From Corynebacterium frankenforstense (GTDB lineage: Bacteria; Actinomycetota; Actinomycetes; Mycobacteriales; Mycobacteriaceae): 64,000 nucleotides of DNA. Shown piece by piece: positions 1-9,012 of this stretch. Both the position numbers and the translations under genes were made by a program. How positions within the stretch are numbered: position 1 is the stretch's first letter; each line of letters starts with the position of its first letter. The notes below the pieces were generated by a model. The model was given only the letters and a program-made list of their open reading frames with translations, was not told the DNA's origin and did no database searches. The DNA is taken from positions 124,001 to 188,000 of the forward strand of contig NZ_JASODI010000003.1 in the NCBI RefSeq assembly GCF_030211955.1. The letters are read 5' to 3'.

Positions 1-365
1 TCGCGCCGCCCCGCGTCGCCGGAGGTGAGCAGCACCTGCGCGGCGGTGCCCCCGTAGCGGGCGAAGCTGGCGGACCAGGCATTGACCAGGTGGACCTGGC
101 CGACGGCGGCGACGGCCTGCTTGGTCGCCAGGTCGGCCGGCCGGGTGTCGAGGCCCAGCGGGCCCATGCCGGCGGCCACGGCACCCGAGGAGACGACGGT
201 GACGTCGCCGCCGCGGGCCATGCGGTCGTGCAGGGCGTCGACGAAGCGGTCGATGCGGGCGGTGTCGACCAGGTGGTCGGGCCCGGTGAGCGAGGAGGAG
301 CCGAACTTGACCACCACGTGGCGCGCCGCGGCGATGCGGGCGCGCACATCCGACGTTTCACTCAT
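1..365 (-). CDS. proB: Glutamate 5-kinase ProB, N-terminal part (cut by window edge)
   Basis: First enzyme of proline synthesis; it phosphorylates glutamate on the gamma-carboxylate. The visible N-terminal 121 residues begin [20 protein letters not shown]. They carry the amino-acid-kinase start ([11 protein letters not shown]) and the glycine-rich [15 protein letters not shown] segment typical of ProB, followed by KQAVAAVGQ. The reading frame runs off the left edge. It begins 15 bases after the obgE stop on the same strand, so it is probably cotranscribed in the usual actinobacterial order rplU-rpmA-obgE-proB. The identification is firm; length and C-terminal domains cannot be judged. Confidence 0.93.
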   Translation of the reverse strand, partial: MSETSDVRARIAAARHVVVKFGSSSLTGPDHLVDTARIDRFVDALHDRMARGGDVTVVSSGAVAAGMGPLGLDTRPADLATKQAVAAVGQVHLVNAWSASFARYGGTAAQVLLTSGDAGRR

Positions 366-380
366 GGGTGAACATGCTAG

Positions 381-1901
<1,521 letters not shown>

Positions 1902-1963
1902 GGTGGGACTCTCCTGGTTCTCTCGGGCGACTCGCCTGCAGGTGACGCACGCGAGCCTACAGA

Positions 1964-2002
1964 AGAGCGCGGGCCCGCCCGGTGAAGGCGGACCCGCGCT
2001 CT
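1964..2002 (-). terminator. Hairpin between rpmA and obgE
   Basis: A 16-base inverted repeat (AGAGCGCGGGCCCGCC against GGCGGACCCGCGCTCT, one wobble-type mismatch) around a 7-base loop, 22 bases after the rpmA stop. In the minus-strand transcript it is followed only by a short TTCT, so it may be an attenuating or processing stem that lowers obgE expression relative to the ribosomal proteins, not a full terminator. Confidence 0.6.
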
Positions 2003-2023
2003 GCGGTGTAGGTGGACCGGGTG

Positions 2024-2323
2024 TTACGCGGTCGCGGCCTCAGTGGCCTCGGCCTCCGGGGCGGCCTCGAGGGACACCTCGTCGACGTTGACCACGCGAC
2101 GGTTGCGCTTGGTGGAGAAGCGCACCTCGCCGGCCTTCAGGGCGAAGAGCGTGTCGTCGCCGCCGCGGCCGACGTTCTCACCGGGGTGGAACTTGGTGCC
2201 GCGCTGGCGGACGAGGATCTCGCCGGTGTTGACGAGCTGGCCGCCGAAACGCTTGACGCCGAGGCGCTTGGCGTTGGAGTCACGGCCGTTGCTGGAGCTG
2301 GAAGCACCCTTCTTGTGTGCCAT
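2024..2323 (-). CDS. rpmA: 50S ribosomal protein L27
   Basis: Large-subunit protein near the peptidyl-transferase centre. The 99 residues begin [36 protein letters not shown], the conserved L27 N-terminus. The tail after residue 80 is Ala/Glu-rich. There is no N-terminal extension needing processing of the kind seen in Firmicutes. It lies 45 bases downstream of rplU, and GAAGGAGGG just upstream of the ATG is a strong ribosome-binding site. Confidence 0.98.
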   Translation of the reverse strand: MAHKKGASSSSNGRDSNAKRLGVKRFGGQLVNTGEILVRQRGTKFHPGENVGRGGDDTLFALKAGEVRFSTKRNRRVVNVDEVSLEAAPEAEATEAATA

Positions 2324-2368
2324 GTGGAATTCCCTCCTTCGCGGGAAAGTTTGCGCGCTCTGGGCGTC

Positions 2369-2674
2369 TTACTTGATGGAGTTGATCTTGAGGACGGTCA
2401 GCTTCTGGCGGTGACCGACGCGGCGCTTGTAACCGGTCTTGTTCTTGTACTTCATGGTCTTGACCTTCGGGCCCTTGGTCTGCTCGACGATCTCGGCGTC
2501 AACGCTGACACCCTCGAGCTCGGAGGCCTTGGCCTTGACGTCGGCGCCGTCGACGAGCAGAACCGGGGAGAGAGCCACGGCCGCGCCCGGCTCACCCTCG
2601 ATCTTCTCGACCTTGACGAGGTCACCTTCAGCGACCTTGTACTGCTTGCCGCCGGTCTTGACGATCGCGTACAT
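2369..2674 (-). CDS. rplU: 50S ribosomal protein L21
   Basis: Large-subunit protein of 101 residues, [27 protein letters not shown], a textbook L21 start. It ends with [16 protein letters not shown], also typical. First gene of the rplU-rpmA unit, with a ribosome-binding site (AAAGGGG) upstream. It lies 218 bases downstream of rne, far enough for its own promoter. Confidence 0.98.
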   Translation of the reverse strand: MYAIVKTGGKQYKVAEGDLVKVEKIEGEPGAAVALSPVLLVDGADVKAKASELEGVSVDAEIVEQTKGPKVKTMKYKNKTGYKRRVGHRQKLTVLKINSIK

Positions 2675-2892
2675 AGGCGGGCTACCCCTTTAAAAATCTC
2701 GAATCTCGGTTCAGGATCCCGTCGACGGGCCTGACTGGTACATGATGTGGTTCTGGTGCGCCGGACCCTCCCGTGCGAAGGGCGCGGAAAACCCGCGCGG
2801 GGCCGAAAAGCCCGTCCGGAGCAGCGACTGTCAAAGGCTACCCCAGGCACACGCGAAAAGACAAACCACGTTCCGCCCGGGATACGCCCCGG

Positions 2893-5800
2893 CTAGCCGC
2901 GTCGACGCGTCGCGCGCCGGCGCCCGCGGCGCCGTCCGTGCTGCGCGCCGGAGTCCCGGCGGGCCTCCCCGCGGGCCGGTTCGGCCTTCCGCTTCGGCTC
3001 GGTCTTGTGCTCCGGCTCGCGCCCGGTGCGGCGCGTGGTGCGGCGCACGGCCCGGCGACTGCGGCGGCCACGACGCCCGCGGACGACCGTCGTCTCCGTG
3101 GACTTCGCGGTCTCCGCGGCGGAGTCCCCGGCGTCGGAGTCGGCATCCGAGTCGCGCCCGGCGTCGTACTCGGGCTCGCGGTGCTCCGGCTCGGTCTTCT
3201 TCTCGAAGTCCTCCCGGCGCGGCCGGTGGTCCGAACGCGAGTTGCCGCGGGTGCGGCGCTTGCGGCGCGGGGACTTCTCGAACTCCTCGAGGGCGGATTC
3301 GTAGTCCGCGCCCGAGGGCTCGTCCGGGTCCTCGGCGTCGGCCTGGCTCAGGGCGTGGTCGACGATGCGGGTGATCTCCTCGACGCCCGCGTCACCGCGC
3401 TCCTCGTTCCGGTCCTCGCCGGAACGCTCGCGGCCCCGGCCCCGGCCCCGACCGCGCCCACGGCGGCCGCGCCGGCCGCGACGGGCCCGCGAACCGCGGC
3501 CCTCGCGCTCCTCGTGCGAATCCCGCGAGTCCTCCTCGGGGGCCTCGTCGCCGCCGGCCACGACGCTGGCGGCCAGCTTCTCGAGCTCCTCGTCGGAGGC
3601 ACGCCCCGCGCCGCGCCCACGGCGCCGGCGCGACGGTCGTCCCTCGTGCGCGGCGTCGTCAATCTCCTTGGAGTCCTTCTCCTTGGAGTCCTTACGGTGC
3701 GAGTCGCCGGAGCCCTGGCCCTTGTCGCGGTCGTGGCGGCGGCGACGGTCGCGCTCCTCGTGGCGGCGCGCCTTCTCGTCCTCCTCGACCGGGTCCTCGT
3801 GCAGGATGATGCCGCGGCCGTCGCAGCACTCGCAGCGCGTGGAGAAGGTCTCCAGCAGGCCGGTGCCCAGGCGCTTGCGGGTCAGCTGGACCAGGCCCAG
3901 CGAGGTGACCTCGGAGACCTGGTGGCGCGTGCGGTCGCGGCCGAGCGCCTCGGTCAGGCGGCGCAGCACCAGGTCGCGGTTCTCCGGCAGCACCATGTCG
4001 ATGAAGTCGACGACGATCATGCCGCCGATGTCGCGCAGGCGCAGCTGGCGGACGATCTCCTCGGCGGCCTCGAGGTTGTTGCGGGTGACCGTCTCCTCGA
4101 GGTTGCCGCCGGAGCCGGTGAAGCGGCCGGTGTTGACGTCGATGACGGTCATCGCCTCGGTGCGGTCGATGACCAGCGAGCCGCCGGAGGGCAGGAAGAC
4201 CACGCGGCCGAGCGCCTTCTGCAGCTGCTCGTCGATGCGGTGCACCTCGAAGGCGTCGCGGTTGCCGTGCTCGCGGCGGTCGAAGCGCTCGAGGCGGTCC
4301 TCGAGGTCCGGGGCCACCGAGTGCACGTAGTTCTGCACGGTGTTCCAGGAGCGCTCGCCGTCGACGATCAGACGGGTGAAGTCCTCGTTGAAGAGGTCGC
4401 GGACCACCTTGACCAGCATGTCCGGCTCCTCGTAGAGGGTCACCGGGCGTGAGCCCTTCGAATTCTTCTCCCGCTTGGCGGCCTCCTGGATGTCCTCCCA
4501 CTGACGGTGCAGGCGGCGCACGTCGGCGGCGATGGCCTCCTCGGGCACGTTCTCCGCGGCGGTGCGGATGATCGCGCCGCCGTGCTCGGGCATGACGTGG
4601 CGCAGAATCTGCTTGAGGCGCTTGCGCTCGGGCACGGGCAGCTTGCGGGAGATGCCCGCGCTGCGCCCGCCCGGCACGTAGACCAGGAAGCGGCCGGCCA
4701 GCGAGATCTGGGTGGTCAGGCGCGCGCCCTTGTGGCCGACCGGGTCCTTGGTGACCTGGACGACGATCTGGTCGCCGGACTTCAGCGCCTGCTCGATGCG
4801 GCGCGAACGCCCGCCGAGGCCCGCGGAGCGCCAGTCGACCTCGCTGGCGTAGAGCACGCCGTTGCGGCCCTGTCCGATGTCGATGAAGGCGGCCTCCATG
4901 CTCGGCAGCACGTTCTGCACACGGCCCAGGTAGAGGTTGCCGATGATCGTCGACTGCGTCTCCGAGGTCACGAAGTGCTCGACGAGCATCTCGTCCTCGA
5001 GCACGCCGACCTGCACCACGGTGCCCGGGTGGTCGCTGCGGGTGCGCTCGCGCACGACCATCTCGCGCTTGACGGACTCGCGCCGGGCCAGGAACTCCTC
5101 CTCGGTGAGCACGTGGCGGCGCTGGCGGGCCTCCTCGCGGCGCTCGCTGCGGCGGCGGCGCTTCGCCTCCAGCCGGGTGGATCCCTTCAGCGCCACCGGC
5201 TCGTCGGGCAGCTCGCCCTCGGACTCGTCGAGCGCGTGCTCGACGGCGCTCTCCGCGTGCGGGGCGTGGGCGTCCGCGTCCGTGACGGCGTCGTCGTGGC
5301 CGTCGTCGCTTGCCGACGTCGCACGGCGCCCGCGACCGCGGCCGGTGCCGCGGCGGCCGCGGCGACGGCGCGAGGAGCGGCGGGAACGCGGGGCGTCGTC
5401 GTCCTGGCCGGCGTTGTCCTCGGTGTTGTCCTCGGAGTCCGAGTCGGGGTCGTTGTCGGCGGAGTTGTTGTCCGAGTCGTCGGAGATGTCCGCCTCCTCG
5501 CCCGGGGAGAGGAAGACCGGCGAGTCCGCGTCGCGGGCGGTGGCCTTGTCCTTGAGCTCGTCGTCGACCTTGCGCTCGATCTGGTTGATCTCGTTGGCGA
5601 CGTTGTTCTCCACCTGGACGCGGATGTTCGCCAGCTCGGCGTCGTCCCGGCCGTCGGTGCTCTCGGCGTCGGAGGCGGCGGAAGTGTCTGCGGCATCGGC
5701 GGCGGCCTCGGTCTTCCCGGAGTCGGCAGCCTGGTCCTCGGCCTTCTCCTCGGCGGCCTCAGGCTTGCCGGCCTTCCTGGTCCGCTTGGTCCTCCGGGTC

Positions 5801-6441
5801 CGCTTGGCCTTCTTGGGCTCCTCGGTCTTTTCAGCCTTTTCAGCCTTCTCGTCCTTCGCGGACTCCTCGGCTGCGGGCGCAGCGGCGGCGACCGCGTCGA
5901 GGACGCGGTCGGCCTCCTCGCGGAAGAGCGAGGACTGGGCGACCTTCTTCAGACCCAGCTCGGCCAGGGCGGCGACGAGCTCACGCGAGGAGAGCCCGAT
6001 CATCTTGGCCAGGGCGTGGACGCGGGTCTTTTCCCCCAGCTGCGAGCGGTCCAGGCGCGCGGCCAGCGTCGCGTTGGCCTCCGGGACCGACACGGTCTCG
6101 GCGGCCTTCTTCGACGACTTCCTCGCGCCCTTCTTCGGGACGTCCTTCCCGGCCTTCGACTTCGAGGCCTTCTTCGTGGTCGTGCGGGTGGCCTTGCGTC
6201 GGGTCTTCTTCGCCGGCTTCTCGGCCTCCGCGGTTCCCGCGGCCTCCTCGGTGGTGGGCGCGGACTCGGCGGCGGTCGTCTCGGCGGCCTCGCCGGCGGG
6301 GCGCTTCACGGAGCGCTTGCGGGTGCGCTTGGTCGCACCGCGACGGGTGCCGGCCGACTTCTTCTCCCCGGTCTGCTCCGGGGCCTGGTTTTCCGCGGTG
6401 TCCACGGCTTCTTCAGTTTTCTTCTTCGGGCTCTTGGCCAC
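2893..6441 (-). CDS. rne: Ribonuclease E/G, large actinobacterial form
   Basis: Endoribonuclease for mRNA turnover and rRNA/tRNA maturation. The GTG start at 6441 is chosen because AAGGAGA sits 7 bases upstream; the frame stays open further upstream but without a start signal. The product has 1182 residues. In order: a Lys/Ala/Glu-rich N-terminal extension of about 500 residues; inside it, at about residues 120-200, an IF2-N-like helical segment (KTRVHALAKMIGLSSREL); an S1-like domain at about 500-580 (AAFIDIGQGRNGVLY); the RNase E/G core with the two metal-binding aspartates in VIDVNTG (about 766) and VVDFIDM (about 812); the zinc-link CECC (about 870); and an Arg/Glu-rich tail of about 300 residues. 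It has N- and C-terminal low-complexity arms around a central core, as known for mycobacterial RNase E. Confidence 0.95.
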   Translation of the reverse strand: MAKSPKKKTEEAVDTAENQAPEQTGEKKSAGTRRGATKRTRKRSVKRPAGEAAETTAAESAPTTEEAAGTAEAEKPAKKTRRKATRTTTKKASKSKAGKDVPKKGARKSSKKAAETVSVPEANATLAARLDRSQLGEKTRVHALAKMIGLSSRELVAALAELGLKKVAQSSLFREEADRVLDAVAAAAPAAEESAKDEKAEKAEKTEEPKKAKRTRRTKRTRKAGKPEAAEEKAEDQAADSGKTEAAADAADTSAASDAESTDGRDDAELANIRVQVENNVANEINQIERKVDDELKDKATARDADSPVFLSPGEEADISDDSDNNSADNDPDSDSEDNTEDNAGQDDDAPRSRRSSRRRRGRRGTGRGRGRRATSASDDGHDDAVTDADAHAPHAESAVEHALDESEGELPDEPVALKGSTRLEAKRRRRSERREEARQRRHVLTEEEFLARRESVKREMVVRERTRSDHPGTVVQVGVLEDEMLVEHFVTSETQSTIIGNLYLGRVQNVLPSMEAAFIDIGQGRNGVLYASEVDWRSAGLGGRSRRIEQALKSGDQIVVQVTKDPVGHKGARLTTQISLAGRFLVYVPGGRSAGISRKLPVPERKRLKQILRHVMPEHGGAIIRTAAENVPEEAIAADVRRLHRQWEDIQEAAKREKNSKGSRPVTLYEEPDMLVKVVRDLFNEDFTRLIVDGERSWNTVQNYVHSVAPDLEDRLERFDRREHGNRDAFEVHRIDEQLQKALGRVVFLPSGGSLVIDRTEAMTVIDVNTGRFTGSGGNLEETVTRNNLEAAEEIVRQLRLRDIGGMIVVDFIDMVLPENRDLVLRRLTEALGRDRTRHQVSEVTSLGLVQLTRKRLGTGLLETFSTRCECCDGRGIILHEDPVEEDEKARRHEERDRRRRHDRDKGQGSGDSHRKDSKEKDSKEIDDAAHEGRPSRRRRGRGAGRASDEELEKLAASVVAGGDEAPEEDSRDSHEEREGRGSRARRGRRGRRGRGRGRGRGRERSGEDRNEERGDAGVEEITRIVDHALSQADAEDPDEPSGADYESALEEFEKSPRRKRRTRGNSRSDHRPRREDFEKKTEPEHREPEYDAGRDSDADSDAGDSAAETAKSTETTVVRGRRGRRSRRAVRRTTRRTGREPEHKTEPKRKAEPARGEARRDSGAQHGRRRGRRRATRRRG

Positions 6442-6742
6442 GGGAATGTCTCCTTGTGCTCTGACGGTCGCTCGGCGCGCGGGTCCGCGGGGCCCCGCCC
6501 CGGGCGCAGACGGTCCACCTGGACCGCCGCCGCCGCTCGGGACGCGGGACCCCGGCCCGGGCGTCTCCTCTGCAGGGGAGGGCCGACCGTGGGCGGGTTG
6601 TTTATGAGTCTGTGTGGCGGGGCCGTGCCCCGCGTGCGGCGGGGCACACCCGCCTCGCCCACCATTCTGACACACGCCCCGGCGTTTGGCCGCGGGGCGC
6701 GGCCCGGTGCGCGCCGTGATCCCCGGCGCTACCCTGGCGACG
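6442..6742. other. Divergent promoter region rne / membrane wHTH gene
   Basis: 301 bases without a gene. It contains a perfect hairpin at 6626-6646 (TGCCCCGC, loop GTGCG, GCGGGGCA) within the probable rne 5' leader and further GC-rich inverted repeats. RNase E mRNAs often carry structured leaders through which the enzyme limits its own level, so the hairpin could serve that purpose; this is inference only. At the right end lies the -10 box of the next plus-strand gene. Confidence 0.5.
6730..6735 (+). promoter_or_regulatory. -10 box TACCCT, leaderless start of the 6743 gene
   Basis: TACCCT followed by seven bases and then ATG. The distance places the transcription start at the A of the start codon, and no Shine-Dalgarno sequence is present. 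This decides the start of the following gene. Confidence 0.55.
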
Positions 6743-7513
6743 ATGAACAACGAGCCCGCCCACCGCACACCCGGCACTCCCCCGGCCCTGCCGCAGGCGC
6801 TCGCCCCCTCGGCTGCGGTGACCTCGATCTTCGCCGTCGGCGCCGGGGTGTCCACGGCCGCGATGCACCTCGGGGCCTCGGTGGTGGCGTTCAGCGTGCT
6901 CGCCGTGATGCTCATCGCCGTCTACCTGACCGAGCCGAAGGCCCTCGCCGACGGCGAGGGCTACGACGTCAAGACGCTGGCCCCCACCGACTTCAACGGC
7001 AAGGCGTTCCTGCTGCCCGCCGCGGTCACCCTGCTCGGCCCCGCCGTCGGCCAGCTGGTGCCCGTCGGCGCGCTCGACCTGCCGCTGTGGGTACCCGCCG
7101 CGGGCCTGGGCGTGGCCTCCGGGGCGGCCGCCGCCCTCGCGCTGCGCACCGGCTACCGCCGCAAGAGCCGGGCGGGGAAGCGCCGGCTGCAGGCCATCGT
7201 CGCCGCCAGCGACATCGCCGACGTCACCGACGCCCGCCTGCGCGCGGCCGAGGCGCACCTCGACGTGCTCGGCACCCTGGTGCGCCTCGGCGCGGTCGAC
7301 GGCATCCGCGTGCGCACCTGGCTGCTCGGCCGGGCCCTCGGGATCGCCGAGGAGGACTCCGCGGAGGCGCTGGCCCCCGCCCTGCGGGCGCTGCGCGGCG
7401 AGGGGCTCGTCGCGACGTCGGACATCGACGCCGGCGACCGGCGCGCCGAGGTGTTCGTCGAGCTGACGCGCACCGGCGCGCACACGCTGCACGCGCTGCA
7501 CGAGGGGCGCTGA
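6743..7513 (+). CDS. Membrane protein with C-terminal winged-helix-like domain
   Basis: I do not recognise a named family. The 256-residue protein starts MNNEPAHRTPG. It has hydrophobic segments at about residues 20-62 (one hairpin) and 85-135 (a second hairpin), then a basic stretch (TGYRRKSRAGKRR). A soluble tail of about 110 residues follows, ending in a pattern like a MarR/winged-helix dimer domain: LDVLGTLVRLGAVDG, ALRALRGEGLVATSD, EVFVELTRTGAHTLHALHEGR. It stands alone between the divergent rne gene and a thioesterase gene 82 bases downstream. A membrane-tethered regulator is one reading; a wHTH fold used for protein contact is another. Function unknown. Confidence 0.75.
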   Translation: MNNEPAHRTPGTPPALPQALAPSAAVTSIFAVGAGVSTAAMHLGASVVAFSVLAVMLIAVYLTEPKALADGEGYDVKTLAPTDFNGKAFLLPAAVTLLGPAVGQLVPVGALDLPLWVPAAGLGVASGAAAALALRTGYRRKSRAGKRRLQAIVAASDIADVTDARLRAAEAHLDVLGTLVRLGAVDGIRVRTWLLGRALGIAEEDSAEALAPALRALRGEGLVATSDIDAGDRRAEVFVELTRTGAHTLHALHEGR

Positions 7514-7583
7514 CGCGCCGACGTCGACCACCGGGGCGTCGGAAATTGTGGGCGAAAGCACACATGGACCTGTTTGCGCCCCA

Positions 7584-7589
7584 TAGGCT
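7584..7589 (+). promoter_or_regulatory. -10 box TAGGCT, leaderless start of thioesterase gene
   Basis: TAGGCT ends six bases before the ATG at 7596 and no ribosome-binding site precedes that ATG, so the mRNA probably begins at the start codon. Confidence 0.55.
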
Positions 7590-7595
7590 CGGGGC

Positions 7596-8297
7596 ATGGC
7601 AGACGAATCGTTCTTCGTGCGCACCGGCGCGCGCACCTTCGAGCCGACCGCGCACGCCGGTGGCGCCTGGTCCGACGAGGACCACCACTTCGCCCCGCTG
7701 GCCGGGCTGCTCGTCCACGAGATGGAGAACGCGCGGCGCGACGGCGCGCCGGACCAGCTCGCGCGGGTGAGCTTCGACATCCTCGGGCGCCTGCCGTTCA
7801 CCGGCTTCGGGGTCGACGTCGAGGTTCTCCGCCCCGGGCGCACCATCGAGCTGGTGCAGGCGACGATGACCAGCGGGGGCCGGCCGGTGCTCACCGCACG
7901 GGCCTGGTACCTGGCGGCCTTCGACTCGAGCACGGGCGCCGGGGTCGAGGAGGCGGCGATCGAGCCGCCGCACGTGGGAGAGGAACGCGACATGACGGCG
8001 ACCTGGCCGGGCGGGTTCATCGCCCAGATCGTCTCCCGGCAGGTCTCCACGCCGCGCCCCGGGGCCTCGACGACGTGGATCACCTCCCCGAACACGCTGG
8101 TTGCCGGGGAGAAAAGCCACGACGTCGCCGAGTTCATCGCCCGCGTCGACGCGGCCAACGGTGTCGCGCCGCGCGGTGAGCCCGGCGAGTGGGCCTTCCC
8201 GAACGTGGACCTGACCGTGCACCTCTTCCGCCGCCCGGACCCGGAGTGGACGGGGCTGGACACGACGGTCTCCTGGGCCCAGACGGGGTGGGGCTGA
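7596..8297 (+). CDS. Thioesterase family protein (TesB-like double hotdog)
   Basis: 233 residues starting MADESFFVRTGARTFEPT. The pattern WSDEDHHFAPLAGLLVHEMENA, then RVSFDILGRLPFTGFGVDVEVLRPGRTIELVQATM near residues 60-90, is the N-terminal hotdog of actinobacterial acyl-CoA thioesterase-like proteins. The second half (VDLTVHLFRRPDPEWTGLD) matches the second hotdog. The likely role is hydrolysis of an acyl-CoA; the substrate cannot be told. The gene is convergent with ndk and has its own leaderless promoter. Confidence 0.8.
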   Translation: MADESFFVRTGARTFEPTAHAGGAWSDEDHHFAPLAGLLVHEMENARRDGAPDQLARVSFDILGRLPFTGFGVDVEVLRPGRTIELVQATMTSGGRPVLTARAWYLAAFDSSTGAGVEEAAIEPPHVGEERDMTATWPGGFIAQIVSRQVSTPRPGASTTWITSPNTLVAGEKSHDVAEFIARVDAANGVAPRGEPGEWAFPNVDLTVHLFRRPDPEWTGLDTTVSWAQTGWG

Positions 8298-8404
8298 CCA
8301 GCTCGGTGCTGCACGACGTCCACGGCCCGGTCGGCCGGGCCAACCAGTGCCTGACGGTGCGCAGGGCGTGACGGCGCAGCAGACATGACGGCGTGCAGGG
8401 CATG

Positions 8405-8433
8405 AAAAACGCCCCCGCGTCAGGCGGGGGCGG
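8405..8433 (-). terminator. Rho-independent terminator of ndk
   Basis: Stem GCCCCCGC/GCGGGGGC with a 5-base loop, followed on the minus strand by GTTTTT. It begins 13 bases after the ndk stop. A classical intrinsic terminator. Confidence 0.9.
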
Positions 8434-8445
8434 TTCAGGTGCGGA

Positions 8446-8856
8446 TCAGAGGTTCGGGAACCAGATGCCGATCTCGCGCTCGGCGGACTCCGGGGAGTCC
8501 GAGCCGTGGACGACGTTCTCGGCCACGGACAGGCCGAAGTCGCCGCGGATGGTGCCCGGGGCGGCCTTGGAGACCGGGTCGGTGCCGCCGGCCAGCTGAC
8601 GCCACGCCTCGATGGCGCGCTCGCCCTCGACCACGCCGGCGATCAGCGGCGCGGAGGTGATGAAGTCGACCAGCTCGCCGAAGAACGGCTTGTCCTTGTG
8701 CTCCTCGTAGTGCTTCTCGGCCGTCTCGCGGTCGGTCACGCGCAGGTCGAGGGCGGCCAGCTTGAGGCCCTTGGCCTCGATACGGGAGATGATCTCGCCG
8801 ACGAGGCCGCGCTGGACGCCGTCGGGCTTGATGAGGATGAGGGTGCGTTCAGTCAT
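8446..8856 (-). CDS. ndk: Nucleoside-diphosphate kinase
   Basis: Transfers the gamma-phosphate between nucleoside triphosphates and diphosphates through a phosphohistidine. The start at 8856 gives [20 protein letters not shown] and 136 residues, the usual family length; a longer upstream frame is rejected. The catalytic histidine is H117 in NVVHGSDS, and the C-terminus EREIGIWF is typical. A TAGGGT box lies seven bases upstream of the ATG (8864-8869), indicating a leaderless message. Monocistronic, with a strong terminator. Confidence 0.98.
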   Translation of the reverse strand: MTERTLILIKPDGVQRGLVGEIISRIEAKGLKLAALDLRVTDRETAEKHYEEHKDKPFFGELVDFITSAPLIAGVVEGERAIEAWRQLAGGTDPVSKAAPGTIRGDFGLSVAENVVHGSDSPESAEREIGIWFPNL

Positions 8857-8863
8857 GGCCGAC

Positions 8864-8869
8864 ACCCTA
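8864..8869 (-). promoter_or_regulatory. -10 box TAGGGT of ndk (leaderless)
   Basis: On the minus strand TAGGGT, seven bases, then ATG. No Shine-Dalgarno sequence is visible. Supports the short ndk start. Confidence 0.55.
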
Positions 8870-8940
8870 CCGGAGCACCCCCTGACCCGCCGCACCCGGA
8901 GGCGCGCCCGGACCCGTGCGGTCCCCCGGATTGGTGGGAA

Positions 8941-8991
8941 CCTCACAGGTGCCTCACAAGAATTCGTCGGGGCTTAACCCTGCGGTAACCC
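8941..8991 (+). promoter_or_regulatory. Putative PhoR (PHO-box) direct repeats before phosphatase gene
   Basis: CCTCACA occurs at 8941 and 8952, exactly 11 bases apart. On the minus strand this reads CTTGTGAG, GCA, CCTGTGAG, which resembles the 8+3+8 PhoR consensus I recall from C. glutamicum (two CCTGTGAA units). In the same 11-base register a second pair, TAACCC at 8975 and 8986, lies closer to the gene. Position (22-72 bases before the ATG of a secreted phosphatase) fits phosphate-starvation control. Operator assignment is inference. Confidence 0.5.
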
Positions 8992-9012
8992 CGGCGTGAT
9001 CTCCTGCTGAAC

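Noticed and set aside
4507..7770. Open frame of over 1000 codons on the plus strand opposite rne
   Set aside because: Shadow of the GC-rich rne gene in its antisense frame: low-complexity Leu/Gly/Ala/Val translation with no domain, no start signal, and it runs on into unrelated genes.
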